A stretch of 64,000 nucleotides of DNA from Setoptus koraiensis. Lineage: Eukaryota; Arthropoda. A model generated the notes under the pieces. The model ran no database searches. It saw only the letters and a list, made by a program, of their open reading frames with translations, and was not told where the DNA came from. The stretch's first letter is position 1. Each line of letters starts with the position of its first letter. Shown piece by piece: positions 46,487 through 57,616 of the stretch. The stretch covers positions 9,982,001 through 10,046,000 of the forward strand of contig CM106585.1 in assembly GCA_048013815.1 (NCBI GenBank), in the 5' to 3' direction. A program made the translations under genes and the position numbers.

Positions 46487-46807
46487 TCAAGCTGAACTAA
46501 TCATATCTTGCAATTCCGTTTCCGTTTCCGCGCCAGAGCGCCCAACATTGAAACGACTGCTGTCGTAATTGCTGGCAGATCTTCGGGCCAATTCGTCTAG
46601 TTCGTCGCTGCCGTCTCCCCTCAAATCGGCCATTTCACTTTCGTACGAATCAAAGTCGTGTCTTCCATAAAGGTCTATGTTGTTTGGCGTGTAACTCGCC
46701 ATAAAGTTGCCACTTCCGCTTCCGACGCAAACCACTGGCCGGCTACGCGGGACCAACATTAGGCAGCAAAAGCAGCTTAGCCACAGGATTGTTGTTGGTG
46801 CTTTCAT
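46487..46807 (-). CDS. Small predicted secreted protein, 106 aa
   Basis: It starts MKAPTTILWLSCFCCLMLVP, a clear signal peptide. The mature part is acidic and polar, with one dibasic site (ELARRSASNYDSSRFNVGRS) and no run of cysteines. A dibasic site in a short secreted precursor fits a neuropeptide-type precursor, but no Gly amidation site follows in the usual arrangement and I recognise no peptide family. Single exon; good CTCAAAATG start context. It is the most downstream of a minus-strand group of small secreted proteins. Confidence 0.65.
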   Translation of the reverse strand: MKAPTTILWLSCFCCLMLVPRSRPVVCVGSGSGNFMASYTPNNIDLYGRHDFDSYESEMADLRGDGSDELDELARRSASNYDSSRFNVGRSGAETETELQDMISSA

Positions 46808-46814
46808 TTTGAGC

Positions 46815-47122
46815 TTATTTATTTGTGTTATAAATTAGAAAATTACTCGCTTCTTCTAGTTCCACCGTCAAGTAACTGGCGAATCGGGCGACAATATTGT
46901 TTTGTTCAACTTTTGTACTTTGGAGACTCTCTACTGGAGTCGTCACATCTATTTTTGGTTGCTCTTCCCTTCCAGTTGAACGAAACAGTTTGAAACAGTT
47001 TGAAGCAGTTCGAAGCAGTTTGAAGCAGTTCGAAGCAGTTTGAAACAGTCCGAAATAGTTTGAAAAGAGAAAAAAATCAAAAATAGCCCCAGTTTCAATA
47101 CCAATCTCAATTTTACAGTCAT
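46815..47122 (-). pseudogene. Small secreted-protein-like gene disturbed by a 10-bp repeat
   Basis: From the ATG at 47122 a signal-peptide-like start (MTVKLRLVLKLGLFLIFFSF) leads into Cys/Phe repeats (TASNCFELLQTVSNCF) and stops at 46949. In a neighbouring frame the sequence to 46815 is also coding-like (VESLQSTKVEQNNIVARFAS, LTVELEEASNF) and ends just before an AATAAA (46823-46818). The two halves meet at a run of eight 10-bp units (46980-47060). Since 10 is not a multiple of 3, a change in copy number changes frame. So this is a decayed or length-variable gene, or one with an intron I cannot see. Confidence 0.4.
46980..47060. repeat. 10-bp tandem array (GAAGCAGTTT/GAAGCAGTTC)
   Basis: Eight copies of GAARCAGTTY. 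A related GAAACAGTTTCT array occurs at 44970-45002. Confidence 0.93.
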
Positions 47123-47183
47123 AATGCCGACCCATTTCGGTGAAGAGCAAACAAACGCATTACGTGACAGCATGATAATATGC

Positions 47184-47189
47184 TTTATT
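47184..47189 (-). terminator. Poly(A) signal for the 158-aa gene
   Basis: AATAAA on the minus strand, about 255 nt after the stop at 47443. Confidence 0.55.
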
Positions 47190-47442
47190 AATACCGTGAT
47201 AGATTCTCGATTTTAAATGATTGCCTAAGGAGCATTCTGTCAACTGGTTCAGGTGCTACGAAATCACGCTCTAGTTTAATTATTACTATTAAACTGAATG
47301 ATTTTTGCACCTACGGTTAACTGCAGATATGAAATGCTGTCGCCACTACTACTCATGCCGATACGACGCCAAATTTTCCAAATGATCGCGTTTGCTGAGC
47401 ATCACCAATTTCAGCACTCAATCAATTGATTAGCGTTATTAA

Positions 47443-47919
47443 TTAATCGACGCTAGGAAGTGTCGCCAGCTTTTCTCTCAGAAAATGCCTCGGTGATTTT
47501 TGTCTCAATTCTCTCATTTGTCTCTTTATTTCGTCAAGTCTCTCCAGTACAACTTGCAGAACTTCGCTCAATCCTATCACTTGAGGTGACGCAATTTCCG
47601 AGTCGTTCTTTTGTGTGGCCTCTCTGATATCATTCACAAGGCTCCTTTTTTCTTTCGCCAATAATTTGTACTCTATTTTCAGATTCTTGATTTGTTTTTG
47701 CCTGGCCCGTATCTCGTCGCTTATTATAACGTTTGTCTTGCCTTTGACGCCAGAGGTCGCTCCCTCTGGTAGCTTAGAATTTTCCGAATGATTGCTACTG
47801 TCATCTCCGGATTTGCTACCGAAACCCAGAAATCCAGCCTCAGCTCCAACGGTTAACATAGCTGCAAAGGCGGCCGCCAGGGCCACTGTCACGAAAATAA
47901 GCCGAAATGATGATGTCAT
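47443..47919 (-). CDS. Predicted secreted coiled-coil protein, 158 aa
   Basis: Signal peptide MTSSFRLIFVTVALAAAFAA with a likely cut after AEA. Then a Gly/Ser/Asp-rich linker (FLGFGSKSGDDSSNHSENSK) and a long charged helix from about residue 65 to 150 (EIRARQKQIKNLKIEYKLLA, VLERLDEIKRQMRELRQK) with heptad-like spacing. No cysteines, no known domain. Long open frame, sensible codon use, own poly(A) signal and minus-strand neighbours of the same type support a real gene. Single exon. A TATAAAA sits only 28 nt before the ATG, too close to be its TATA box unless the leader is nearly absent. Confidence 0.72.
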   Translation of the reverse strand: MTSSFRLIFVTVALAAAFAAMLTVGAEAGFLGFGSKSGDDSSNHSENSKLPEGATSGVKGKTNVIISDEIRARQKQIKNLKIEYKLLAKEKRSLVNDIREATQKNDSEIASPQVIGLSEVLQVVLERLDEIKRQMRELRQKSPRHFLREKLATLPSVD

Positions 47920-48518
47920 CTTTGAGATGATTTCGGTTGTTTTTATAATTAAATCGCAAATCGATTAGATTATTCTGATTGTGATAAACTATCCTTCAAA
48001 TTGTTGTAATACTGTTAATGTGTCAAAATGCGAGCCAGAAATAGCGAAGCTCCACTTATACTCATTTCGACAAACGTCACCCACCGCGGCCCATAAATAA
48101 ACATCAGAGTAGCGATTTCTACGACAAGACTGTATTCATTCACTGCATTTATTTTTGGGTTTCATACAGTCGAAAAGTGCAAAAATTCGCACCACATATA
48201 CGATTGATACACTACACGTAAGCTGGGTGTCAGTTGTGACATTATTCGCGCCACTATTCGATGTTTCGCTTCATTTTGTGCCCGAACTGGAATTTTCTTC
48301 GCAATTTTCTGCACAAATTCAAGACTAACTGCTGGCTGCGGATCAGTGGACGATGAACGATCTTTCTTCCGGTTTCTTGTCAGCCCCGTCAGCTCATTTG
48401 TATGCTTTTCGCGTCGGCAATTGTCGCCCGGACGGTTGCCCAGCCGACTAATTAAACAATAAACAAAATAGGCAGTTTGTTAGCCCTTTTTCATACACTG
48501 ATTTTGTCGATATTTGTG
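47920..48518. other. Spacer between secreted-protein ORFs
   Basis: AT-richer DNA, 5' flank of the 158-aa gene. No repeats of note and no coding sequence seen. Confidence 0.5.
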
Positions 48519-48674
48519 TCAACTTTGCGCAAAAAGAATTGGCGCATAAATTTGTTGCTCACTGTGACTAGATAAAGAGCTCTCTGAACTTGGTGAAAAA
48601 CAACCAATCACAGCCAACTGATGCCATAAGGATGCCAGTAACAACAAACTAATCAATGTCATATCTCTCCCCAT
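48519..48674 (-). CDS. Possible tiny secreted peptide, 51 aa
   Basis: MGRDMTLISLLLLASLWHQL is a good signal peptide. The remaining 30 residues are Ser-rich (CFSPSSESSLSSHSEQQIYA). The frame is open for 35 more codons upstream. It shares strand and type with the two secreted-protein genes to the left. It is small enough to be chance. Confidence 0.3.
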   Translation of the reverse strand: MGRDMTLISLLLLASLWHQLAVIGCFSPSSESSLSSHSEQQIYAPILFAQS

Positions 48675-48842
48675 CTTTTTTCTCCAGATATCTGGCAATA
48701 ATAGCCACTGAGTGGAGCGAAAGCAGTAAAACACACAGTTTATTGCAGCATTGGCCGCTTGGTTGTTGCGTTCGCCCATTTAAACGAAACCAAACGAAAC
48801 CAGGCCAGGCCAGCCAGTCAGTGGAGGCCCTCTGTTGGCAAA

Positions 48843-48909
48843 ATGGAGGAGACCGCAACAGCGCACAAGAGAGCTAACAACAGCAATTCGCCTGGTGCTC
48901 TCATAAAAG
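48843..48909 (+). other. Candidate first coding exon
   Basis: An ATG in good context (GCAAAATGG) opens MEETATAHKRANNSNSPGAL and then IK. It ends in AAAAG followed by a consensus GTGAGT donor (GT at 48910). It would be divergent to the 51-aa ORF with a shared 168-bp promoter region. Further exons were not found. Confidence 0.3.
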
Positions 48910-49690
48910 GTGAGTCTATTAACATGTAATTCTGCTTGGGTCAATCGGTCAATCGGCGCAAATCTAGCGACTGACTTGAGTTGGCCAGCGGTTAATTGGT
49001 TAATGGTCAGCAACCAGAAATATGAATAAAAAAGGCAAAGTGTCATTGGGTCGTATAATTTGTCGCAATTGGACGCAATGTGACACTCGAGCGAGTTGCG
49101 ACGATGCGCCGTCGAGTGGGCCTAATAAGGCGTGCAGAGACTAGATAATAAACCAGATAATAGACTGGATAATGGGCATGATATGCGTGACATTTGCGTC
49201 TTATTCTCGCAAACGGCAAGCGTGTCGATGGCCGCTCTTCTCTGGCCTTCTCTGGCCTTCTCTGGCCTCTTCGGTGGCCAGTTTCGGACACTCTGAGCAT
49301 TCGGACATTGGCTCGGTGCAACAAGTTGTAACAAGCTGAAATGGTGGCGTCCGTTGTGTTGGCAGCCAACAGACGACAACTCAAAAACAATGGACCAATT
49401 GCGAATTGTGTTTGTTTGTCCATTAGCGATTGTGCCAGTGCACTTGTCAGTGGCATGGTGCGTTAGTTGTGGTTGTGACGCAAGTGATTTGCATAAAACT
49501 GGAGCATCGACAGCAGCGACAAAGTGACACCGTTACTCGAATCATTGTCATGTGACAACGACAACACCGGCAACACCGACAACAACGACAACGCCACCAA
49601 CAACAGCTGTTTTGGCTCGGCGACAATATCTGCGTTTGGCTGGTTTGTTGTCGCTAACGGCGGCCATTGTTGTCGTTGTTGGCAACCACT

Positions 49691-49835
49691 CACCTGTATG
49701 GCCTATAACGTCGCTCACCTCAGCTGACAGGTCACCTGTAACCTGATCGCCGGTAACCTGTGACAGCTGTAGTCGAGTCAGCTGTGACATGATCAGCTGT
49801 GACAGCACTGGTTGTGAGATGACGCCGGTCACGTG
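49691..49835. promoter_or_regulatory. E-box cluster
   Basis: Seven CANNTG sites of bHLH type in 145 nt: CACCTG at 49691 and 49733, CAGCTG at 49721, 49764, 49779 and 49794, CACGTG at 49830. The motif TCAGCTGTGACA recurs, so the cluster partly grew by duplication. A regulatory role is inferred. Confidence 0.4.
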
Positions 49836-51729
49836 ACTGTAATGTATTATGTGATTCATTTGAGATTCACTCATATTGGTCAGTGGCACCAGTGGCTGTT
49901 GTGTGTCAATTGACGACAACATCGTCGGTCCGGACCGGACCAGACCGGGCCGGGCCGGGCCGGGCCGCATCGGGTCGCGCCGGCTCGCATGGGGTGGGGG
50001 CGCCCAGCGTGTAGCGGTCAATTGAGATTGATCTGATGCTGAGGCGTGGCCAGTGTCGGGCTCCGCAGGGGGCGCTCGCAGTGGCCGCATCCGGCCAATC
50101 GAAGCAATCAATTGGATTGGCCATTAGATTGCAAGTTGCCGAATTGCAGACGCGAGAAGAGCGGCGCAATTTGTGCGCAATCTGTGCAATTTGCATTGCA
50201 CACACACAACAACGTTACAACTGGTCAAGTTCACCGACAAAAACATTGAATTCACAACAATTGTCAGTATAACAAGAGTGTGTGTGTGTAACGGATGACG
50301 TAACTACATAATATCTGTACAATAAATAGCTGCTGTACATGAGCCAGCATAATGGTGTTGTTGTTGTTGGCATAAAAGTTGGCCACCGTTTCTAATTAGC
50401 CTGTTTGGCGTGTTGTGAAACAACGAAACAAACTAATCGCGTGCCACATCAACAAAGAGATGTTACGTCATCAATCAGACAATTGATGCAGTGTGTGTGT
50501 GTGTGTGTATAATCCATGGGCACAGATTGACTTTTGATGAGTGACACACACACACTTGTTACATAACACACTCATCTAAAGGTTAGATGAGAGTAATCGA
50601 GCGAAAGTTACATTATCCGGCGGTCGGCAGCCACCATTTAGTAACAGTTGTCGTTATTTACATCGATTCATTTTCGGTTGCTCGTCATTATCAGCTGATT
50701 TCTCGGTCAGTTAATTACAATCGGCCAGATACGGTCAGCGGTGTGACGATCCGGCATCCGTCACTCAGTGCATTGGCCGCTGTCGGACACTATGCTGCCG
50801 GCTTGCCAGACTGACCTCACAAGTCTTGTCAGTGTGGCGAGTCGCTCGTGGTGGCGCTCTCATCAATATCATTGACACCAGCAAAATGATGCCAGAGAGA
50901 GTGGCCACTCACAAGGCCAACTGCGTGAGATTACATAACCCTTAATATCAATAGTGATTACGACGATCAGCTGCTTGTCAGCTGGAGGATCGTTAGGCCA
51001 TTATGTTTGTCATGAGCGCACTAGGCCACATACAGCATATCCGGCCGGATAATATACATTCACGGGCCGAATAATACGCGCTCACGGGCCCAATCATACA
51101 CATTCACGGGCCGGATAATGCGCATTGGCGGGCTGGATCGGATCAAATCGGCCAGTGAATACACAGTGTGTGTGAGTTGCAAAAGCTTCCTCGTTGGCCG
51201 CGCGTTGTGTCACTATCTCGCGATGGCTGCCATTCATCTAGCTCGCTTAGCTAGCGTCTAGACAAAGTTATCGAGCGAGAATACTTACGCTTATAGGAAT
51301 CGATGGCGAGCTAGCTGGTTGCGCACAAGCTACAAGAGCAGTTCATTGACAAGCGTGAAATGTATGTAGATCAATCGATTGCTGGTTGCTGGAATATTGA
51401 TGCGGTCAGTGGTGATGTTGTTGTTGGCACCGCCATCATCATCATCACAACAATGCCATCAGCAACGGCATCGCAAGCAACAACAACCGCATCAACGGCA
51501 ACACAATTCATCATTATTCATCCTTCGATCGGCGCAACAAATCTAACGCCAGATCTAACCCAACATTTTCACTCTCTTTGAATAACTGGCCCGTCGGCCG
51601 GCGAGAGCGGCTAACTGGCCATCGTGTGTCCAGCGCTCACACACAGTTGAGAGATTAATCGCTCTCTCAGAGAGAGAGTAACGATGATTTGATTAGTTTG
51701 ACCTGGTGCAGTTGCCAGCCGGCCCAACA

Positions 51730-51830
51730 ACGGCAGCAACAACAGCAGCAACAACAGCAGCAACAACAGCAACGACAGCGGCAACAACAACGGCAACAAC
51801 AGCGGCAACAACGACAGCGGCAACAGTTGA
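51730..51830. repeat. CAACAACAGCAG microsatellite
   Basis: Interrupted (CAA)n with CAG, CGG and CGA units. Confidence 0.88.
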
Positions 51831-52007
51831 TCCGGTTGGCTAACTCGCCAGACTGGCCGGCCTGACCCGTGCTGTCGTTATTGTTGCGCAAGTGGATTTA
51901 CTTTCGCTTTGTTGTTCAATTAGCATCCCTGGCTGGCTTGGCTCGGCTCGGCTCAAGTTTAGGCCAACAATTAACTCTCTGGCAAACAAGGGAGGCGATG
52001 CGGCAAC

Positions 52008-52060
52008 AACGGCAACAACAGCGCAACAACGGCAACAACAGCGCAACAACGGCGGCCAAA
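52008..52060. repeat. CAACAACGGCAACAACAGCG array
   Basis: Interrupted CAA tract with a 20-bp higher-order period. Confidence 0.85.
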
Positions 52061-52409
52061 CAGGTACCGACGGAGCGGACAACAATGTACAACATCACTC
52101 TTGTTACACTTGTTGTTGTTGTTGTGCCGTTTGGCTCGCTGGTTCTGTGCCGTCAGCGGGCAACAACACAATACGAGATATTGCGAGACGCATCGGGTCG
52201 GCGCAGGCCGGCACAGAACAGGTGAAGTGGGGCCTTCTTTTTGTTTGCGTGATTAGCATACACACCGCTAGACGTTGTTATGTAACAACTGCAAACTGTG
52301 TGTAACTTATACGCCGGTCAGCCGCTGACGTTTGGGCTGGCGGAGAGTGAGCATGGCACAACAACAATCGCGGCCGAGAAAAGTTTAAGTTGCTGTCGTT
52401 GCACTGCAA

Positions 52410-52515
52410 ACAACGGCAACAGCAACAACCAAGGCAACAACCACGGCAACAGCAACAACAACAACAGCAACAACAACCACGGCAACAACGCCAACAACAA
52501 CGCCAACAACAAGTG
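52410..52515. repeat. CAACAACAACGGCAA microsatellite
   Basis: Interrupted (CAA)n; gives a false poly-Asn frame. Confidence 0.88.
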
Positions 52516-53359
52516 GTTTGAGGTGTGGCCTGTGTGTGCATACCTATATGTTGATGATGCTTCATCTTATCTTGTCTCTTTTCATGTTGATCGATCGTCG
52601 TCGGCGCTCATTGCTCATTCCGCGCTCCTGTGACCGCCTGATACACACCACCAATCATGATGCGGCCCGCTCATGGCTGCCGAGATGCAAATGCCAGGCG
52701 ATACCCGACCGCCTGGCCTTTGTTACCCGAGTGGCCCGGTATGATACATACAGGTACGAGCCAGGTTGTGGTTGATGTTGCTGTTGATGTTGCTGGCTGG
52801 CCGGAGAGTGGCAGCAAGAAATAATGCGCTGCGACACACACACACACCGGCCAATGTAATCTGATTTGATGATGAGGCTGCGTCGCTCGGATAATACGAC
52901 GGCATAACGTCATGAGCCAACATTATTGTTGCTGTTGTTGTTGTTGCTGCTGCAAATTGAATAAGAATGCCCGGCTGGCGACCGACCGACACAGCGCCGG
53001 CCAATCGCCAGTCGCAACATAACACGACTCAGGTGAAAAAAGAAAGCAGCGGCTACAAAATGATGACGCAATGATCAACTCTAATCATCTTGTTTCGCCA
53101 TAAACAACAACAGCAGCAACAACAACGGCAGCTCGCTCACTTTATCTCGGCCGGCCGGCTGACTGGCTGTTGCGCAACATCATCAGCGTGCGCTTATGTG
53201 CCAGTCGGTTGATGATGTTAAAGTGGCTCGCTGATAATGGTGATTTCTTGAGCCTAATCATCATCTAAATCATCTAGATCATCCGCGCTCGGCCGGCGCG
53301 GCTCGGCCAGATTTTAATCATTGCTGTAACGCTCTGATAACTCGCCGCCGGTCGGCCAA

Positions 53360-53423
53360 ACTCGCAAGCTCGCAAGCTCGCAAACTCGCAAACTCGCAAA
53401 CTCGCAAACTCGCAAACTCAAAC
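53360..53423. repeat. 9-bp tandem array (CTCGCAAAC)
   Basis: About seven copies, first ones with G in place of the penultimate A. Confidence 0.92.
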
Positions 53424-53962
53424 GCTCGCCAGACTCTGGCGGCCAGAGCACCTGTTTGGCCAGGCGGCACCCGGGGGCCAGCGGACCGTGCCCTGGTCAC
53501 TGCGGGCTACCTGCGGGCCGAGTTGGCCGGTCGGCCCGTCCGGTCGGCGACGCTGACAAGTTTTTTGACGAGACTCTTGTCACAACCTGCCACTCGCAGC
53601 ATTAATAAACAAACAACGGCGCGCAAACAGCGGCGCACAAAACAGCGGCACACTGTGCGCCACTGTGAAAAGTCCTGCTCCCTGGAAAATGTCCCGCTCC
53701 CTGCAAAGTCCTGCTCCGTGCGAGGGCCCACACTGGCCGACGACGCTCGGCACAGCCTGTGACTCACAGCCGGTGAGTTGCACAGGAGCCTTAATCACCC
53801 GGCACGACGGTCGCCCCATCGAGCCGATCCATCTCAATAAAATCCCGTTCGGCCGGACTCGCCCCCCATCAAACAAAGTCATGCGCGATCGCAATATTAC
53901 TTGCGCCTCATCTTGCGCTGCTGCCACCGTCTCACTAGCGGCGCGATGTGCCCAAGCGCATG

Positions 53963-53983
53963 TGTTGTTGTTGTTGTTGTTGC

Positions 53984-54017
<34 letters not shown>

Positions 54018-54050
54018 GTTGTTGTTGCTGCTGCTGCTGTTGCTGCCGCT
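53963..54050. repeat. (TTG)n microsatellite
   Basis: Long interrupted TTG run with CTG variants. Confidence 0.92.
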
Positions 54051-54263
54051 GTCAGTGGCCAATTGCGTCATCGGTGTCCGATTGGGTATCATCGCAACTT
54101 GTGTGATTCGCAAGTCGTGATGGTGGCGGCGCGACGGCCACTGATTGGCGGCTTGAGTGGTAGCATCTAATTGTAGCTGGCCCATTCAATCATCATAACT
54201 GTTGCTCAAATGGGACGCTGCTCGCAATTCGTTGCTGTCAGATCTCAACAAATTGCACACTCT

Positions 54264-54303
54264 GACAAGCTCGCTGGTCCGCTGTCCAACCAGCGAGCTT
54301 GTC
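54264..54303. repeat. Perfect hairpin, 15-bp arms, 10-nt loop
   Basis: GACAAGCTCGCTGGT and its exact reverse complement. Confidence 0.9.
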
Positions 54304-54761
54304 CGACAACGGCAATTATGCGGCCAGCGATTATTTTACTTTTGCCGGCCGGCCGGCCGGCCGGCTGACGCGCTCGAAGCTGCTGACGGACAAACTCGAT
54401 AATCGCTCACGATGAGCACATGAATGATCGCTGATCGCCCAAATGTGACCAGACGCTGACCACCAATAAAAGTGTGGCCACTGGCGTCGGGCCACTGTGC
54501 GGGTTGCGCGGCCAGAGTGAGCCGGTCGGCCGGCGATGATAAAATTAAAATTAAATGCCCCTTGTTAGCGTTGTGAGCGCTCTCAGCGGGACAATTGACA
54601 ATCGGCCGGTAATCGGAGTCGCTCTCACTTGCGCTCTCTGCGCTCTGTTTGCGTTGCCTCTCGCCAGTGAGTGGCAGCGACGGCCGGCGACGGCCGGCGA
54701 TGGCCGGCGATGGCGAGCGCAAAAGGGTTCGGGCTGCCGGCCATCGCGAGCGCTCGTTGCC

Positions 54762-54815
54762 TGTCCGGTTGCCTGTCCGGTTGCCTGTCCGGTCGCCTGT
54801 CCGGTTACCTGTGCG
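54762..54815. repeat. 12-bp tandem array (TTGCCTGTCCGG)
   Basis: Four and a half copies. Read on the minus strand it yields GNRT repeats. Confidence 0.9.
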
Positions 54816-56454
54816 CCGGCCGGCCGGCCGGCTCGGTTCCACTTGACGCGCCAGACAGACGGGATGTTTGGCGGCTCAATTGTGACGAGCAGCAGCGGCG
54901 GCAGTAATAATCTCATCGGCAAACACATCATTGGTCGCATCAGCGCACAATGGCGAGCGCTGGCTGGCTTAGCCGTCTGGCCGGCCGGCCGACAACGAGG
55001 ATGCTTCGCAGCGAGATCAGATAATCGGGCCAGGCGAAAGGATTATCCTCTTCGGTTTCCTTGCCGCGCCGCTAGCTTGTTCACCTGCTGCTCGCCAGTG
55101 TGATGTTGCGCACGGCGCATGAGACGCAAAAATGGGGCTCGCACATCAGGCCAGACGAGCGACGGACAGCGAGCTGACAGCGGCCACTAAGAGGATTGCG
55201 ATCGCTCGATAGATGGCAATCTCGCCGGGCTTGTGTGTCGAGACTGGTCGGAATTTGCGCATTCGCGAACTGCCCACCGAACGCCGAGTTCGCGAACTGC
55301 CCACCGAAGGCCGAATTTGCCAACTCTGGCAAATTCACGCTGGCTGACCGGCCTGTGATGAGCGAATCACGGACTCTCGTCGCTTCTTTGCCCTCTTGCT
55401 GGCGTCTGGCCGCATCGCACTTGTCACACCCAGAGATCAGGCCACTGACAACACGATCAATGTTTGCTCGACCTTACCTCGCCCGACTGCCCGGCTGCCC
55501 GGCTGCCGCTCGCAGGCCGGCCCGGCCGGCCCGGCGAGGCTCCTCCGGCGCCAGGCCGTCAGCAGATGGCGCCACTTTTGCTCGCTCATTGTCCGCGCTG
55601 CCCACCGGCAGGCTGAGCGAGACAAGCCAAAAAACATTGCACAAACTTGTCAAATTGTTGTGTCGACCAGCGACAATTGATCGCGTGTCTCATCAAGTCA
55701 GCGCGCATTGTCGAAACGATGGCGAGCCACAATTGGCCAGTGTTTGGCCATCATCGTCTGGCCATAACTTTGGGCGAAATTTGTGTAGACACAATCTGGC
55801 GAGACAGCAGCGCCGCTTTTGAGCTAGCCAGTCACTGTAGTACAGTGGCTCAAAGAGGCCAGGCGAGCTTGACCGGCGTGCGATGGCCACAGCCGGCCAG
55901 TGGTCAAGAGTCGAGAGGCACGGCCAGTCGGCTGTCGCTGTGAGAGCATCATGATGGGGCTAATTAGAACGCTCTCGGGCTGGCTAGAGAGTGATCGACG
56001 CGCGCTCCAATCATCAAAGTGCCGTCATTATAGAGCCTGACTATTGGAGAGCTCTCGAGTGCGGCCAGTTGCGCAATGAGCGCAGTCAATTAATTTGCAC
56101 CTAGCACGACATGAGCGACAATGACCGGCCGCTGGCCTGTTGTCGCCGGCATGCAAACGCAAAACGTTAACGTTAACTTGTCGTGACATTAATTAATTTG
56201 CAAATATGCACAACACTTGACCATATCAGTGGCCGTATCAGTGGCCGTATCGGTGGCCGCATCAGGCCGCGAGATGCGCACCGATACGACGGGCCAAGTG
56301 GCAACGGCAGCAACAACAAAGCGACATGCCTCATCTTACTAATTGACAGTTGTTTGTGTGCAATGTCAAAATTACCATGGCTGCCAGCGTTTGCCACAAG
56401 CTTCAGCAAAGTGACGTAACAAGACTGCGCTGCTGTAAGTGTGTCAATCATTAA

Positions 56455-56560
56455 GTTTGTTGTTGTTGTCGTCGTCGTCGTTGTTGTTGTTGTTGTTGCT
56501 GTCGCTGCTTTGGTTGTTGTTGTCGCTGCTTTGGTTGTTGTTGTGGTTGTTGTTGTGGTT
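56455..56560. repeat. TTG/GTC microsatellite with 18-bp higher-order unit
   Basis: GTTGTTGTCGCTGCTTTG repeats inside a TTG tract. Confidence 0.88.
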
Positions 56561-57496
56561 GTTGAAACAATTGAACAGCGCCGACCACTGACAGCTGATC
56601 TTTGCAAGCCAGCGCAGACCAGACACAAACAATCGTGACGCTCACCTGTCGTGACGACACTTCCACTTGGCTGCCCAAATGGACATTGTGTGTGGCTGTC
56701 GAATAGTGGCTGCCATTTATACTCATCAGTATTCATCACGACAACGACATGATGTTACCATGAATGATGATGAACGATCAACAACGGCCAGCCAACAATC
56801 ACCAGCGCCAATATTAGCCAGTATTATGTAATATACTATTAGCCAGCAGTGGCAACATCAACAGTAGTACGTATGCATTACGTAATAATCGTCAGCCACT
56901 ACTAGCTTGCCATTCAATGATCATGCGGCATAAAGAGCAAGCTCATGAGAGAAAGAGCAACATGACAAACAACTTAACACGCTCGCCTTATGTGTTTGCA
57001 ATTGTAATATTACGTAATATACACATACCGAGTATATGAGTGAGTGAGTGAGTTTGTTGCGTAATACACAGGCTAGATATAGGCACGGCGACTTGTTCGT
57101 TGGCAAGACGACGCTCGCTCGCTCGTCGTGTGTCTCTGCTGCGAATCATGTGCGATCCATGTGAGCATCTCCGACTGGCCAATATAGGCCAGCGGACACA
57201 ACTCATAGAGCACACTTTTGGCTGCCATTCAACGATTGGCCACAAGTTACAGCGGACAACCGCTGATCACCAGCTAGCGTTTTGCGTCACTGAACTGGCT
57301 GCAATTTTGCCGAAATTTCGATGAAATTTTGCTGAAATTTCGCCGAAATTTTGCCAACTGCCGGCTGACTGATTGGCAAACGGCAAATTAGACAAAATTG
57401 GGCTGAATGTGCTCGTAGCGCGTGCTGCAACGGCCCGCTGGTCGCTGCAGTGGCGCTTGCGCTAAGCACTTCCGCTCCAGCGGAACGCCGTGTCAC

Positions 57497-57616
57497 CTGG
57501 CGCCCACTCGTGGCGACGATACGCGAGCATCTGGCCGCCTCGTTGTCGGCCGCCGACCAGCAACTTAACGTATCGCCTCGTACACACGACGCTTCTAATT
57601 CAGTCGGCCGCTCCAT
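57497..57616 (-). other. Candidate first coding exon, 40 codons
   Basis: After an A-rich leader-like stretch, the ATG at 57616 opens MERPTELEASCVRGDTLSCW and then SAADNEAARCSRIVATSGRQ. It ends in phase 0 at CAG before a GTGACA donor. Composition is coding-like; no family recognised and no second exon found. Confidence 0.25.

Noticed and set aside
47939-47946. TATA box of the 158-aa gene
   Set aside because: It lies 28 nt before the ATG, leaving essentially no 5' leader.
53580-54185. Poly-Asn and poly-Leu frames of 150-200 codons
   Set aside because: They translate a (TTG)n microsatellite; no flanking conserved sequence.
54336-55822. Arg/Pro/Ala-rich frames of 168-208 codons on both strands
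   Set aside because: GGCCGG-rich DNA lacks stop codons by composition; no recognisable domain, and GNRT-type repeats come from a 12-bp array.
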